In this document: in pieces, positions 11,142 to 23,400 of the stretch
How the letters are laid out: every line of letters begins with the position of its first letter
How positions within the stretch are numbered: position 1 is the first letter of the stretch
NCBI GenBank assembly: GCA_916610825.1
Contig: OU744451.1
Location: 3,995,345 to 4,059,344 of the forward strand
Direction of reading: 5' to 3'
DNA: 64,000 bases
DNA from: Haliclystus octoradiatus
Lineage: Eukaryota; Cnidaria; Staurozoa; Stauromedusae; Haliclystidae
Program-made: the position numbers and the translations under genes
Notes under the pieces: model-generated
Seen by the model: only the letters and a program-made list of their open reading frames with translations
Told to the model about the DNA's origin: nothing
The model's database searches: none

Positions 11142-14100
11142 TTTAATTTAGATGAAACAATAGCGAAAGTACAACAAAAGCCGGCTGTGAAGGGTGACTC
11201 CTCACAAACTCCATCGGAGAGTTTAAATAACATACAAGTCAAATGGTCAACAACAAAAATATCTGTCAATAAAATGACTAAAGTTAATGATGTAACACAT
11301 GGAATAATAAAAAATAAATTCAACATAGGAACCTTAAATGTAAGAGGTTTAAACTCAAAAATGAAAAGACAACAATTGGCAAATGATATGTGCAAATATG
11401 AACTGTCAATATTAGCCATACAAGAAACCAAGTTGAAAGAAGAAGGAATATTTGATATACAAACAAGTGACAATAAGAAAAGATATGAAGTATTTCACAC
11501 TGGAAATCAAGAAAATCGACATTATGGTGTTGGTATTGTTGTAGAAAAGGGATTAAAAGTAGAATACAAAACAATATCCAGTAGAATATGTATAGCAACT
11601 GTTAATTTAAATAAAATAATAATAAATAAAAAATGTAATAATAGAAACATAATTTTCATTTCCACATATGCACCAACCTTAGTTACTAGTGAGAAAAATC
11701 CTAAAATAAAAGAAGATTACTATGAACAATTAGAAAGTGTAATAAAAAATGTAAACAGTAGAGATATTTGTATTATAGGGGGGGATCAAAATGCAAAAAC
11801 TGGGCTAGGTACAGAAGAATTCCCGCAAGTAATTGGAAGGTATGGAAAAGGGGTGATGAATTCAAATGGAAGATCACTCGCAGAAATGCTCCTCAGAAAT
11901 GACATGATGCTTTGCAATACCATGTTTCCACACAAAATGGCTCATAGAACAACCTGGGAAGCGCCTATAAGGAAAGAAGATCACAATGATAAAAACGGAA
12001 ATTTAAGAAACAATCCATATCGAAATCAGATAGACTACATCATAATGAAAGTTAAACATAAAATATTTATTGAAGATTCAAGATCATATAGTGGAATAGA
12101 AACCTATACAGATCACAGGCTAGTAAAAACTAAGCTCAACATAAGATGGCGTAAAATGAAATATAAGACACCTCCAGAAAGACTAAATATCCAAGCATTA
12201 AAAGATGAAGAGAAACAATTCGATTACCATCAAAAAGTTGTACAAAATCTGAACAATATCGAGGCTAGCAACGTGCAAGAGAAATGGTTAAAAATTGTGA
12301 CATCGTGTAGAGACGCTGCAAATGAAGTAGTGGGAACAACTAACAAAAACCAGAAAAGTCAGAATAAAGATATTAAAAAGCTATCAGATAAACAGAAAGA
12401 GTTAAGAAATAAAATAAATAAAACTAATAATAAAAAAGAAAAAATTAAACTCGCTAAAGAGAGAAACCTTATTATGAAAGAAATACATTTTAAGCTTCAA
12501 GAAGAAGAGATTTCACATATAATGGAGCTAGTAGAGCAAATAGAAAAATTAAAACCAGACTCTAGAAGAATGTTTCAAGTTATCAAGCATCTTCAAAACA
12601 TAAATAGTAATAACCGAGTAATAGTAAGTGGAAAAAATGGTGTAACAACAGATAAAAATGAACAATTAAACATAATAACAAAATACTTCGAAGGAGTTTT
12701 TTGTAAAACTTCAGAAAAAGATATTACAACAATACAACCAGAGAAGATGAAAGAACCTTTCAATCCACAAGAAGTTAAATCAGCTATCAAGTCCTTGAAA
12801 AACGGAAAAAGTCCAGGCATTGATAATTTAAACGCAGAACTTTTAAAACATGGTCCAGCTCATATTAGTCAACAGATAAGTGACATATTTAATATAATTG
12901 CAGATACAGGTGAGTTTCCAAAAGAAATCAAAGAAGGGCTTCTTGTACCATTGCCAAAACCAGGCAAGAAGCCAGGCCCGGCAGCTCACCTGAGACCTGT
13001 CATTTTACTTTCTGTACTGCGAAAACTCCTGGCCATTTGTATGTTACGAAGATGCCTAGGAAAGTTCAACAAAAAGATTCCCTTGACACAAGCAGCATAC
13101 CAACAAGGCAGAAGTACCACTGAACAAGTGTTCAGCTTTAAAATACTAGCAGAAAAAGCAATTACCTCAGAGAATTATCAAATTATATTATTATTACTAG
13201 ATATGTCAAAAGCATTCGATACAGTCAGAAGATGCGATATGATCAATATATTGAAGGAAATCTTAGATAACGATGAGCTACATATGATGAAAATACTAAT
13301 AGAGGATGTTACTTTAAAAGTTAAATTGAAGGAAACAATAGGAAAAAATATCAATAGTAATATTGGCGTACCACAAGGTGACTGTCTCAGTCCCATCTTA
13401 TTTGTAATCTATCTAGCTGATGCACTTAAAAAATGTAATCACATCACTAATCCATCGCATGCTCATGATCACACATATATAATAGGAGACCAACATAAAA
13501 TTTTAATAGACCAACAATATGCAGATGATATCAGTTACATAACAACTAATCAAGAAGACAACCAAAGAATTAGAAAAAGAATACCAGACATGTTGAAAGC
13601 GTATAATTTACAAGTCAATGATACCAAGACTGAAGAATATGTAATAAAACGAGGAACAGGTGAAAATGAAGACTGGAAAAACTGTAAATACTTAGGAAGT
13701 CTTTTAGATACAGATAAAGATATAAATAGACGGAAAATACTAGCGATTAATTCATACAATAAGTTAAAATATATATTTGAAAGTAGAAAAGTAGAAACTA
13801 AAACTAAAATGAGAATATTCAGAACGCATGTAGAAAGCATATTTTTTTATAACTGTGAGTTATGGACTTGTACACACAATCATGAAAACACAATCGATAT
13901 ATTTCAAAGAAAACTGTTACGAAGAATTTTAAACTTAACATGGGAAGACAAAACCACAAACACTACACTATATAAAATGTCTTATCAGTCACCTTGGAGT
14001 CTTGAAGTAAAAGCCAGACGACTCAGATGGTATGGTCATTTATTACGCTTGCCAGAACACACTCCTGCCAAACGAGCACTCGATGAAGCACTACTGTTCT

Positions 14101-14321
14101 GGCCAAAGCCACGAGGGGCACCAAAAACGACATGGCTCAAAATAATTGATGATGATTTAAAAGCACTGAATGTTGAAATTTGCACAAAAAACATAACTGA
14201 CAATCAAATAATAAAACGAAAACTTAACATTAAAGAACTAAAAGAACTAACAAAAGATAGAAAAACATGGCGGATTATTGTTGACCGCGCAGTGTCCTCG
14301 TCCTGGGACGGAAAAGCGTGA
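11142..14321 (+). CDS. RTE-like retrotransposon polyprotein: AP endonuclease and reverse transcriptase
   Basis: The frame is open from 11142. The first ATG is at 11274, giving about 1015 residues; translation could begin earlier only at a non-ATG codon. Numbering from 11187, residues about 48-320 are an APE-type endonuclease (TLNVRGLNSK, IQETKL, GGDQNAKTG, NQIDYI, and YTDHRLV with the catalytic His). This nuclease nicks target DNA. Residues about 520-830 are a reverse transcriptase: LLLLDMSKAFDTV (first catalytic Asp), GVPQGDCLSPILF near 727, and QQYADDISYI with the catalytic Asp pair near 778. The C-terminal region contains FQRKLLRRILNLTWED and RLRWYGHLLR blocks common in these elements. No frameshift or stop was seen, so the copy is potentially competent. 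Clade is inferred from motifs (RTE/Proto2 group). Confidence 0.88.
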   Translation, partial: FNLDETIAKVQQKPAVKGDSSQTPSESLNNIQVKWSTTKISVNKMTKVNDVTHGIIKNKFNIGTLNVRGLNSKMKRQQLANDMCKYELSILAIQETKLKEEGIFDIQTSDNKKRYEVFHTGNQENRHYGVGIVVEKGLKVEYKTISSRICIATVNLNKIIINKKCNNRNIIFISTYAPTLVTSEKNPKIKEDYYEQLESVIKNVNSRDICIIGGDQNAKTGLGTEEFPQVIGRYGKGVMNSNGRSLAEMLLRNDMMLCNTMFPHKMAHRTTWEAPIRKEDHNDKNGNLRNNPYRNQIDYIIMKVKHKIFIEDSRSYSGIETYTDHRLVKTKLNIRWRKMKYKTPPERLNIQALKDEEKQFDYHQKVVQNLNNIEASNVQEKWLKIVTSCRDAANEVVGTTNKNQKSQNKDIKKLSDKQKELRNKINKTNNKKEKIKLAKERNLIMKEIHFKLQEEEISHIMELVEQIEKLKPDSRRMFQVIKHLQNINSNNRVIVSGKNGVTTDKNEQLNIITKYFEGVFCKTSEKDITTIQPEKMKEPFNPQEVKSAIKSLKNGKSPGIDNLNAELLKHGPAHISQQISDIFNIIADTGEFPKEIKEGLLVPLPKPGKKPGPAAHLRPVILLSVLRKLLAICMLRRCLGKFNKKIPLTQAAYQQGRSTTEQVFSFKILAEKAITSENYQIILLLLDMSKAFDTVRRCDMINILKEILDNDELHMMKILIEDVTLKVKLKETIGKNINSNIGVPQGDCLSPILFVIYLADALKKCNHITNPSHAHDHTYIIGDQHKILIDQQYADDISYITTNQEDNQRIRKRIPDMLKAYNLQVNDTKTEEYVIKRGTGENEDWKNCKYLGSLLDTDKDINRRKILAINSYNKLKYIFESRKVETKTKMRIFRTHVESIFFYNCELWTCTHNHENTIDIFQRKLLRRILNLTWEDKTTNTTLYKMSYQSPWSLEVKARRLRWYGHLLRLPEHTPAKRALDEALLFWPKPRGAPKTTWLKIIDDDLKALNVEICTKNITDNQIIKRKLNIKELKELTKDRKTWRIIVDRAVSSSWDGKA

Positions 14322-14442
14322 AAGAGAGAGAGAGAGTTAAATCGTGTACTGCTGCACTGCAGCATTATTCTTATCCCATCTCTTATTATTTATTGATTTG
14401 AAAGTCATTTATAACTCCTCGTCGTAACTAAAGACCTGAGGT

Positions 14443-14587
14443 ATGCGCTTGTGCAAGTATCTTATGCAGGCTGGTGCTGCAAATCAGCACAAACTTTATG
14501 ATACACATATTCCAACTAATGGTCTTCAAAAGTTATCGTTAGCTGTTTCATCTGCAATTGTTTCTGTTTTGAATCCAGAAAGAGGAG
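14443..14587 (+). CDS. COQ4: COQ4 exon A
   Basis: Encodes the LYDTHIPTNGLQKLSLAV block. Donor GGAG/gtacat. The 5' edge is uncertain: either the ATG at 14443 is the start (an in-frame TGA sits just upstream at 14437), or an acceptor TTATGCAG/GCTGG at 14469 is used with an unseen first exon. Confidence 0.8.
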
Positions 14588-17433
14588 GTACATTATCTTA
14601 TAATGCCAGTACCATTGAAATCCTTTAAGTTATGGTCGTGACTAGATCAGGGGTAACTCGAGGACATTTTTATGACTTTTTATGGATTCTTTTAATTATG
14701 TTAAATTCTGTTTTCAACCGATTTTCAAAATTCTTTTTGCATCTCATACCTAAATATATTTGCTACAAATATGTCTTGTATAAAAGAAAAAATAAAGAAA
14801 TGATTGCAGCAAATGTTAGTCGGTCAAAAAGGTTTATCACGAAGTTGAGTTTAAAAGATGAGTAACTTTTTAATTTTTTTGATTATACATAGATCTGTGG
14901 TAAATATACAAAGGTACCAAATGCAAAAATAATTTTGAAAATCGGTTGAAAACTGAATTTAATACAATTAAAAGAATTCATAAAAAGTCGTAAAATGTCC
15001 TTGAGTTACCCCTGATCTAGCCACGACCTCAAGTTATCGGTTGTGGCAGGGCTGGCCTCTGGCTCTGTTTCCCAGCCCCTGCAATGCACAATGATTTAAA
15101 AATAATAATGAGATTAACATAAAAGCTAAATTATAGCCTAGGCTAAGTCTAATGAGTTCTGTTTTAGTGACAATGTTGATTCTTACTCTTGACAGATTTG
15201 TTCTATTCCTTGCACAAAATCTACAACAGCTAACATTTGTTTCAATATTCCCTGATTTCTGGTTTCCATTATCCACCAGTTTGCAGAGTACGGCAGAGCC
15301 GTCCCCCAGATAATATTTTCATCATCTCTAGCTGCTTGCGAAAATTTTTTTCTGAAGCCTTATTACTACTATTTTCTATAGAATATTGATATTACGTGGC
15401 CTCCCTGAGATCTCGTCAAAAAGCGCCCTTCTCTACAAACTGGATTATCCATAGCCTAGAAACTCGTATTACAGCCAAAAATACTTGAAATATGTTAAAG
15501 CGTTGGAAATGGCATCCAAAAATCACACGACTGGCATCTGTAAAAATAGAACACGATAGCTGCATATGAAAGCATGTCCCAACTCTTGTAAATAGATGGC
15601 TCTGATACAGTGCCCGATAAAATGTTTTACCTACCGCAAACCTTATATTGTTAGATAAACGTTAGAAAATAAATGTTTAAGTAATTTCACTGAAATAAAG
15701 CATAAAATCGAAGCTTTATTTTAGCTTTATATCCAACATTTTTGCTAACATTCTGAATTTTTCTAGCCTTCCGCAAACTAGGTTTCCAAGTTTCCGGACT
15801 TTGTCGGACCCTGCTCTGATATTACAGGACAGATTCAGATGAATGTCATTGTGTCTATATTTTAACCTATAAATGATGTTGTCTCTTGGTTTGTTTGTTG
15901 GTATATATGTTTGTTAACGTTTGTTTGTTTGATAGCTGCATATGAAAGCATGTCCCAACTCTTGTAAATAGATGGCTCTAATATTGCGGACAGATTCAGA
16001 TGAATATCATTGTGTCTATATCTTAACCTACAAATGATGTTGTCTCTTTGTTTGTTTGTTTGTTTGTTAATGTTTGTTCGCTGTGTAACGTTTGATAACG
16101 TTTGTTTGTTTGATAGCTGCATATGAAAGCATGTCCCAACTCTTGTAAATAGATGGCTCTGATGTTGCAGGACAGACTCAGATGAATATCATTGAGTCTA
16201 TATCTTAACCTATAAATGATGTTGACTCATTGTTTGTTTGTTGGTATGTTTGTTTGTGCGTTGTTTGTTTATCTAAAACTCAGTCAATTTCGACAGCAAA
16301 CTTTCAAGAAGCCTACCATCCGATTTATTATTGTCTGCATCTCCAACAAAGCTGCTTCGTACCCCATTCTTATTTTCATACTTTTTCTATATTATTTTCA
16401 AGATGCTGTTGCTACCCTTGGAGATACTACTGGCCACGAAGCTCTTCATGCAATTAGATTGAAGATGGTTAATCATGCTGTTGGAGAGAAAATTTTAAGG
16501 CAGGTTAACATTGAGTTGCCTAATAATTGTAGCCTGCATGCAGACTGAACTTTCCTTTGTATAGTCCATCTGCGCATTTAGCGCCGAGTTCAGCTTACTA
16601 ATTATTCTTTGCACTATCACTTTTTTTAAAATTGTGTTGTGATTCAGTATTTTAAATAATGAAAATTGATTATATTGACAGGAAACCACACTACTTAACT
16701 ATATATGTAATTTGGATACAGTACAAATACTTAGTACGCGATAGTTGTCGCCAATACAGAGACATACATATGCCTACTAAGGATGATTCTTTCTGCGCTG
16801 CGCGCAGGCTACATACCTAAATCACAGGAGAAGATGTTTTAATTCAATGCGAGAAGCAGTTCTAGCAAAAATCTAAAGACGAAGGCCGTCATAGTCATAT
16901 TTGGATGATACTCATTCTAATTATATGTTTTCTAAAGCTGTCACGCTACAATTGACAGAGTAAACTGCTCAGGACAGCAACATCAAATCTTTCACCCAAA
17001 AAGTGACGTTTTTCAACTGGTATATAACGAGACTGGAAATGATCTAGAATATCAATCAGTAACTACCTTAGAGCCAATCCCAAGAAAACAAATCATGAAA
17101 AAGTGCACACCTGAGTTCCAGGCCCTTTTGTCAAGATGTAGTAGGTCATCTAGAAACACAAACGTGTAAATTCTCTGTCAACCGATTTTAAAAGTTATTT
17201 TTGTACCAGATATTTTTTATTTTTAAAAGTTATCTGTTACCTTGGTACATTTACTACAATCCACCACAAGCTTTTCAAATAAAATTAAAAACATACATAC
17301 ATACATACATACATACATACATACATACATACATACATACATACATACATACATACATACATACATACATACATACATACATACATACATACATACATAC
17401 ATGCATACATACATACATACATACATACATACA

Positions 17434-17467
<34 letters not shown>

Positions 17468-20400
17468 CATACATACATACATACATACAGATACACAGAC
17501 TTTGAAACTTTTAGGTATTGATTAGGTATTGTATTATTGTTATTATCATTGTTTCTTGCTGAGACTACCGTAACTATATATCAAACCTCTAGGATTGAAA
17601 CCAAAAATGTCACCTGTAGACTATGTGCTACTATGCTGGACTAATATTCTAGTATACTAAACCCAAATAGCAGCATATTAATAAATAACTTGTTGTAGGC
17701 ATAGTTTAATGTTCTTTTTTGTAATGTTATTGTAGGGATCGTCCTGAACTTAATTCAAGAAATTTGGACTTGAAAATCCTTGCAACGTTACCAGAAAACA
17801 CGCTTGGAAAAACCTATGCAAATTTTATGATAAATCACGTAATGTTTTAATTAGCCTACTATTTGCCATCTATCTTAACATCTATATCTATTCACTATCT
17901 TAATGTAAGTGCACTCTTTCAAATACTTTGGGTTTTCGTGTATAATGATATCCAATTAAAATCTAATAATTTTATACCAATTTATCATTTTTCCACAAAC
18001 CATGCAGCCTAACCCCTGCGAAAAACAGTTCAGGAGTTCATGAACATCTCATAAACATTTTGTGAACAGTTTATGAAAATTGAGACCATTTAACGTTCAT
18101 GAACAGTTAGGCCTGGTTCATACGCCGTACTGTAGGCCTACATGTGCCGATCCTATTATGCTCTAGCCAAGAATCAAAGATCCACTTCAGAACGGCAAAG
18201 CAGAACTGTTCATCAGGTGTTCCGAACGCCTTCATCAGGTGTGAATTTATGCATGAAATCCTTGGAACGGCGTCTAAAACCAAATTGTTTATGTAGTCGA
18301 TCTGAAGGCGTTCTCAACCGGAATAGGATCGGCACATGTGCAGAACGGCGTGTGAACCAGGCCTTAATAAACAGTTCATGGAATTGAAAATTGAGATCAT
18401 TTAACATTTATGAACTGTTCATTACTCTTAAAACTGTTTTTCGCACAGTGTTGTTGCTGAAATGAATCAGGATCATTTATACAATTGGTCTTGGTAAAAA
18501 AACTAAGCTGTCCCTCTAGAAATAGAAAAGTGGTATGGTCGCCTTCGGTATGACAATAACGTCTCTATTACTGATAACTACTGTACTCAAACTTGGACTA
18601 TGTTTTCTTTCAGGGTCTAGATGCGGACAGCAGAGCACCGGTAAATATGAAAACACCTTTTCGATTATCTATCGTTTAAAAATGTGTATATAAAGACTAG
18701 CAAGACGTTAGTAAACTGTGTGGCTAGCTAGCAAAATCCAATCAAGAATGAATTAGATAGTTAATTACCTTCCGCCTAATTTGACTTCCATGTTATGGCT
18801 TCCTTATAAAGTCATCACATGCACACCCTCGGCAAAGCACGGTTTCGACCAAGAAGAGCCAATCGCTGCATCGTCTTCACGTGCTGATTGTGTGCGTAAT
18901 GAATCTGTGCGTATGCTACCTGGCCCTAGCTCTTGTAACCCAGGTTACTTACCGCACTGTGTGTGAACAGTACATGAATGTTAAATGGCCCCAAATTTTC
19001 ATGAACTGTTCATGAACAGTTCAGGAAAATTGGAACCATTTAACGTTCATGAACAGTTAATGAACAGTACATGAACGTTAAATGGCCCCAAATTTTCATG
19101 AACTGTTCATGAATTGTTCATGAACTGTTCATGAACAGTTCAGGAAAATTGGAACCATTCAACGTTCATGAACAGTTAATGAACAGTACATGAACGTTAA
19201 ATGGCCCCTAATTTTCATGAACTGTTCATGAATTGTTCTTGAACAGTTCATGAACAGTTCAGGAAAATTGGAGCCATTTAACGTTCATGAACTGTTCATG
19301 AACTGTTCATGAAATCCTGAACTGTTTTTCGCAGGGGTTAGCTAGTCTATTTACCTAACTGTCTATCATTGTCATCTACAATTTATGGCATGATTTCTAA
19401 AATGCTTTGTGACATATCTTTAATTTCCATCCCATGTATACCATTTGGCATTGTATATATTGTATTATAAAGAAATTTACATTTGACTAATGCATTTGAT
19501 TCGGTCAATTTGATCTGTTAAAGTAATGACGCCATAACAACAAAGAACAAACCCAGGTTCGAAAACGCAATCGCAATCGGAATCGGAGTTTTCAAGGACA
19601 TTAAGTTATGAGTAAAAAAGTCATGTAGATGAGTATAAGAGTATGCTAGCTATTGTGCAATGTAATTGGTGTATAGTTTCCATGAGTCATTCATATTTGT
19701 CGCACTCAATTCACTCAAGGAGAAAATTTTTGCAGGCAAAAATCATTTGCCTCAGCGGTTCATGATTTTCTGATGCCGTCTCCTATTCTCCTTACATGCT
19801 CTCATGCGCCATATATCAATAGCTCATAGGTAACCATGCCCCATAAGTGCCTAGTATTGCAATAGCTAGTTCTTGAGTTTATGAACGGTTCATGATCGTT
19901 AAATTGCTCCAAGTTAATGAACTTGTTCATGAAATTGTCATACTTAGTTCATGACTTGCTATGTCAAAATAACAATTTCATCCAAAAATTTGGCCATTTA
20001 ATGTTCATGAAATGTTTATAAATGTTTGTTAAGTTAATAAAACTGTTCGTTGTTCATGTACAGTTGAAAATGTTCATGAAAATTTTTTTTCGCAGGAGAT
20101 GCCGGTTTATCCTTCCCCTTTAAAAGTCCTTTAAATTTGTGAGAAATTTCAATCCTTATATTTTTTTACTTTTGTATGATGTCAAGACTTTTTTATACTT
20201 AAACAAAACATACCCTGACATATTGCAGTTTATTCAATACAAATATAATAAACATGTAATAATATAATTTTTTTTTGCTCATTTTAGCCTCAATTTGTTG
20301 ACGATGAAGAGCTTGCTTATGTTATTAATCGATATCGTCAAGTACACGATTTTGTTCATACAATTGTAGGAGGAACAAATGTTAGGTATGATTTATTGAT

Positions 20401-23400
20401 AATTGATACTTACATTGAGTGATACTTCCCCTGAGAAAAACAGCCCAGAAGTTGATGAACGGCTAAAATATTGTGACATATTGAATAATGTTTTAAAGTG
20501 GGGATTGTCATAATATTAAATGAGAGACATAACACGACAACCTGACTCAGGCGTAGCCAACAAGAATCTAATCATAACATTCTAATACACGTGTAAAACT
20601 AACACATTCATGATTAACTATAAAGGTGTCATTCATGATATGTGACATCTCCCTTTTTTAACTTTTAACTTTTAACGTAAATTCAAACTAACTGAAAACT
20701 ATTTATATCTTCGAACATTGTTAACATTTTTCATTATTAATAATTATTTATCCAAATCTTATTTATTAATGTCCATAATAATCTTTATTAGTAGTTTCTT
20801 AGTAAAACATTTTAATGTAAAGGATAGCGACAAGAGAAAACTCTGAGAATTGCGACGTTTCGATATATCATATATCATTTCCAAGCGAAAGAGAATAAAT
20901 TTAAAGTTTGACATGGTATATATAGTATAAAAAATAATCTAATTTACATAATCTTCTTTTTCATCTGACATAACCGCTATTGTGTCATCTACATATCTAC
21001 GATAGTATTGCGGCAATAAATTGTCTTTATCTAAGGCATTTTCTAGATGACACATATATACATTTGCCATAAGGGGACCTAGCGGCGAACCCATAGCAAC
21101 GCCATCAATTTGCTCAAAGAGCTCGCCGTTAAATTTGAATAATTGATCCTTCGTAGCTAAATATAATAATTCCGACAATTCGTCAGGCGTCATTGCTAAT
21201 TTGTAAGTTTTATTAAACCAATTTTCTTTGAATGCCTGATCAACCAATATTTTTATTGTATCATCGACTGGAATGTTCGTAAACAATGACGTTACGTCAT
21301 GTGACAGGGATAAACCGCCAGAGTGTCTTTACATATGTAGTAGAACCCGACTTAAATAAAACAATAGCATCATTTTTTTTTCGATCTGGAAATTATTTTT
21401 GATGAAAAACGCCTTCAAAGTGGTGTTTTGACCCAAATGTCGCTAAGAAAAAAACATGGATTGGATCTAGCTTTATGACAACAAAGTCACAAGTCGTGTG
21501 GTTTGACTAATAGACTTAAGATCGGATTAATCATGTGATATTATGTTTGAGATGGTATAGCTCTGTAACGGCAATCTATTATTCACTCGCTGTTTTGCAT
21601 CATAAACTCCCTCCCTCTAAGAGTTTTGGTGGTTCCTTTATTACTCATCAATAATATCCATACCGGTGCGATACCCATGAAGAAATCTCTATATAGTTCA
21701 TAAACGATTCTAAAATCATTCGTAAAAATCAAAATGTGAAATTTATAATAAAACATGCTTTTTACAAAGTTCATGAACCTCTGTTTGCAATAATATTTCA
21801 TTATGGTAATTATATTTGTTTACTTTTAGTGTTTTAACAGAACTTGCCGTTAAATGGTTTGAAATGATGCAGACACAATTACCTATGACAGTTCTTGCAT
21901 CATTCTTTGGTCCATTAGCGTTGACACAAAGGTAGTTATTTTGTAATATCAGATTTGGGTCCGACAAAAGACTCGGCCTTCTGCAATCCTAGAATATTTC
22001 AATACCCCCCCCCCCTCCTTGAAAAAAGTTGACGAATGTCAAATGACCTGTTTTTCATAAAAAAAGTCCATGAAATGTATACCATTTAACTTTCATGAAC
22101 TGTTTATTCGGTGTTCATGAACAGTTTATTAACTCAACAATATTTTGGGAATGAAATACTTGGGGTATCTACTCCACTTCTGAAAAATATTCAATGGGCT
22201 ATTTATACATAATCAAATCAGTATCCCCACATCCCTGAAAATTCTGTTATCCTCCTTGGTGTCTACTAAATTTTTTATTTTCTTGATTGCATCTAGAATA
22301 TTAGTTGGTATTGAACCAGGACTCTGTATGCGATACGCACCGAAGTTTCTACCATTTATATACTTCAGGTGTCCCCTGCAAAAACAGTTCAGGAGTTCAT
22401 GAACAGTTCATGAACGTTAAATAGCTCCAATTTTCCTAAACTGTTCTTTAACTGTTCATGAACCCTTACAGACAGTTCATGAACAGCTTATGAAAATTTG
22501 GAGCCATTTAACGTTCATGAACTGCTCTTGAACTGTTCATGAACTCCTGAACTCTTTTCGCAGTGGTTATGCCTGAAGGTCTATTACAATCAGAAATAAC
22601 AAATTTCTCTGCCTGTGCGTAAAACAGTCCACAAGTTCATGAACATTAAATGTCCCAATTATTTTGAACTTGTTCAAAAATATTTCATGTACTTCCACAA
22701 ACTTAATATGACCAGTTCATTTATTGCCATGAAAAGTGAAAATTTGGTCATTTAACATTCATGAACAGTTAATGAACCAATGATCTATTTTGGCATTGGG
22801 TTATGATTTCATTGGGAGGGAAAAAATTCTTGTCAAATCAACCTCAAAAATAGGTTTATATCTCTTTCAATTACAGTCAAACCTGTTATAAAGGTCACCT
22901 CTATACAGCAGACACCTGTCTATAGTAGTCACTCTTGCAATGTGTAAAATAGTATTTTCTATTGAGCCAAACCTGTATTTATCTACCTCTCGTAGCTGGC
23001 CGTTATATACAGGTTTCACTGTATATTCGTTTCAACATTAAAATACCTTATTTTTAAGCACTGTTTTATCAACTGCTTTGGTTGCACACATTGCCACTAT
23101 GGCAAAGCTAAGCAGAACTGCTTGGAGTAATGTTTTAAAGATTTTGGGCTAAAATCAAAGCCCTTTTTCAAATCCTGTGATTTAGTATCTTTTCATTAAA
23201 CTCATCCCCATTAAGAGTCTTGGTACTTTGTGCTTGAGTGGTGGGAGCTATGAAGTTGCGATTTGTGTTTGACCAGCTATAGATACTTTCAGTACCTTTG
23301 AGTGAGCACTAGTCAGACTGATAATAGGTGGGATTAAGAAATCTACAAATCTGTTCACGAACAAAGTTTTATGAACAGTTCATGATCAGTCTATGAACGT

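Larger units (their letters stand above)
9366..14336 (+). mobile_element. full-length RTE-like non-LTR retrotransposon with monomeric 5' array
   Basis: The unit consists of a tandem 5' array (9366-about 11000), a short leader, one long open frame with endonuclease and reverse transcriptase (to 14321), an almost absent 3' UTR, and a GA-repeat tail (AAAGAGAGAGAGAGAG). A very short 3' UTR ending in a simple repeat is usual for RTE-type elements. The open 1-kb-plus coding frame suggests a recent, possibly active copy. It stops about 107 bp before the first recognised COQ4 exon. Target-site duplications were not resolved. Confidence 0.8.

Noticed and set aside
17201-17521. Several overlapping open frames of IHTY or CMYV repeats on both strands
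   Set aside because: They are six-frame readings of the TACA microsatellite.
21743-21967. 74-residue - strand frame
   Set aside because: Antisense to COQ4 exon F.
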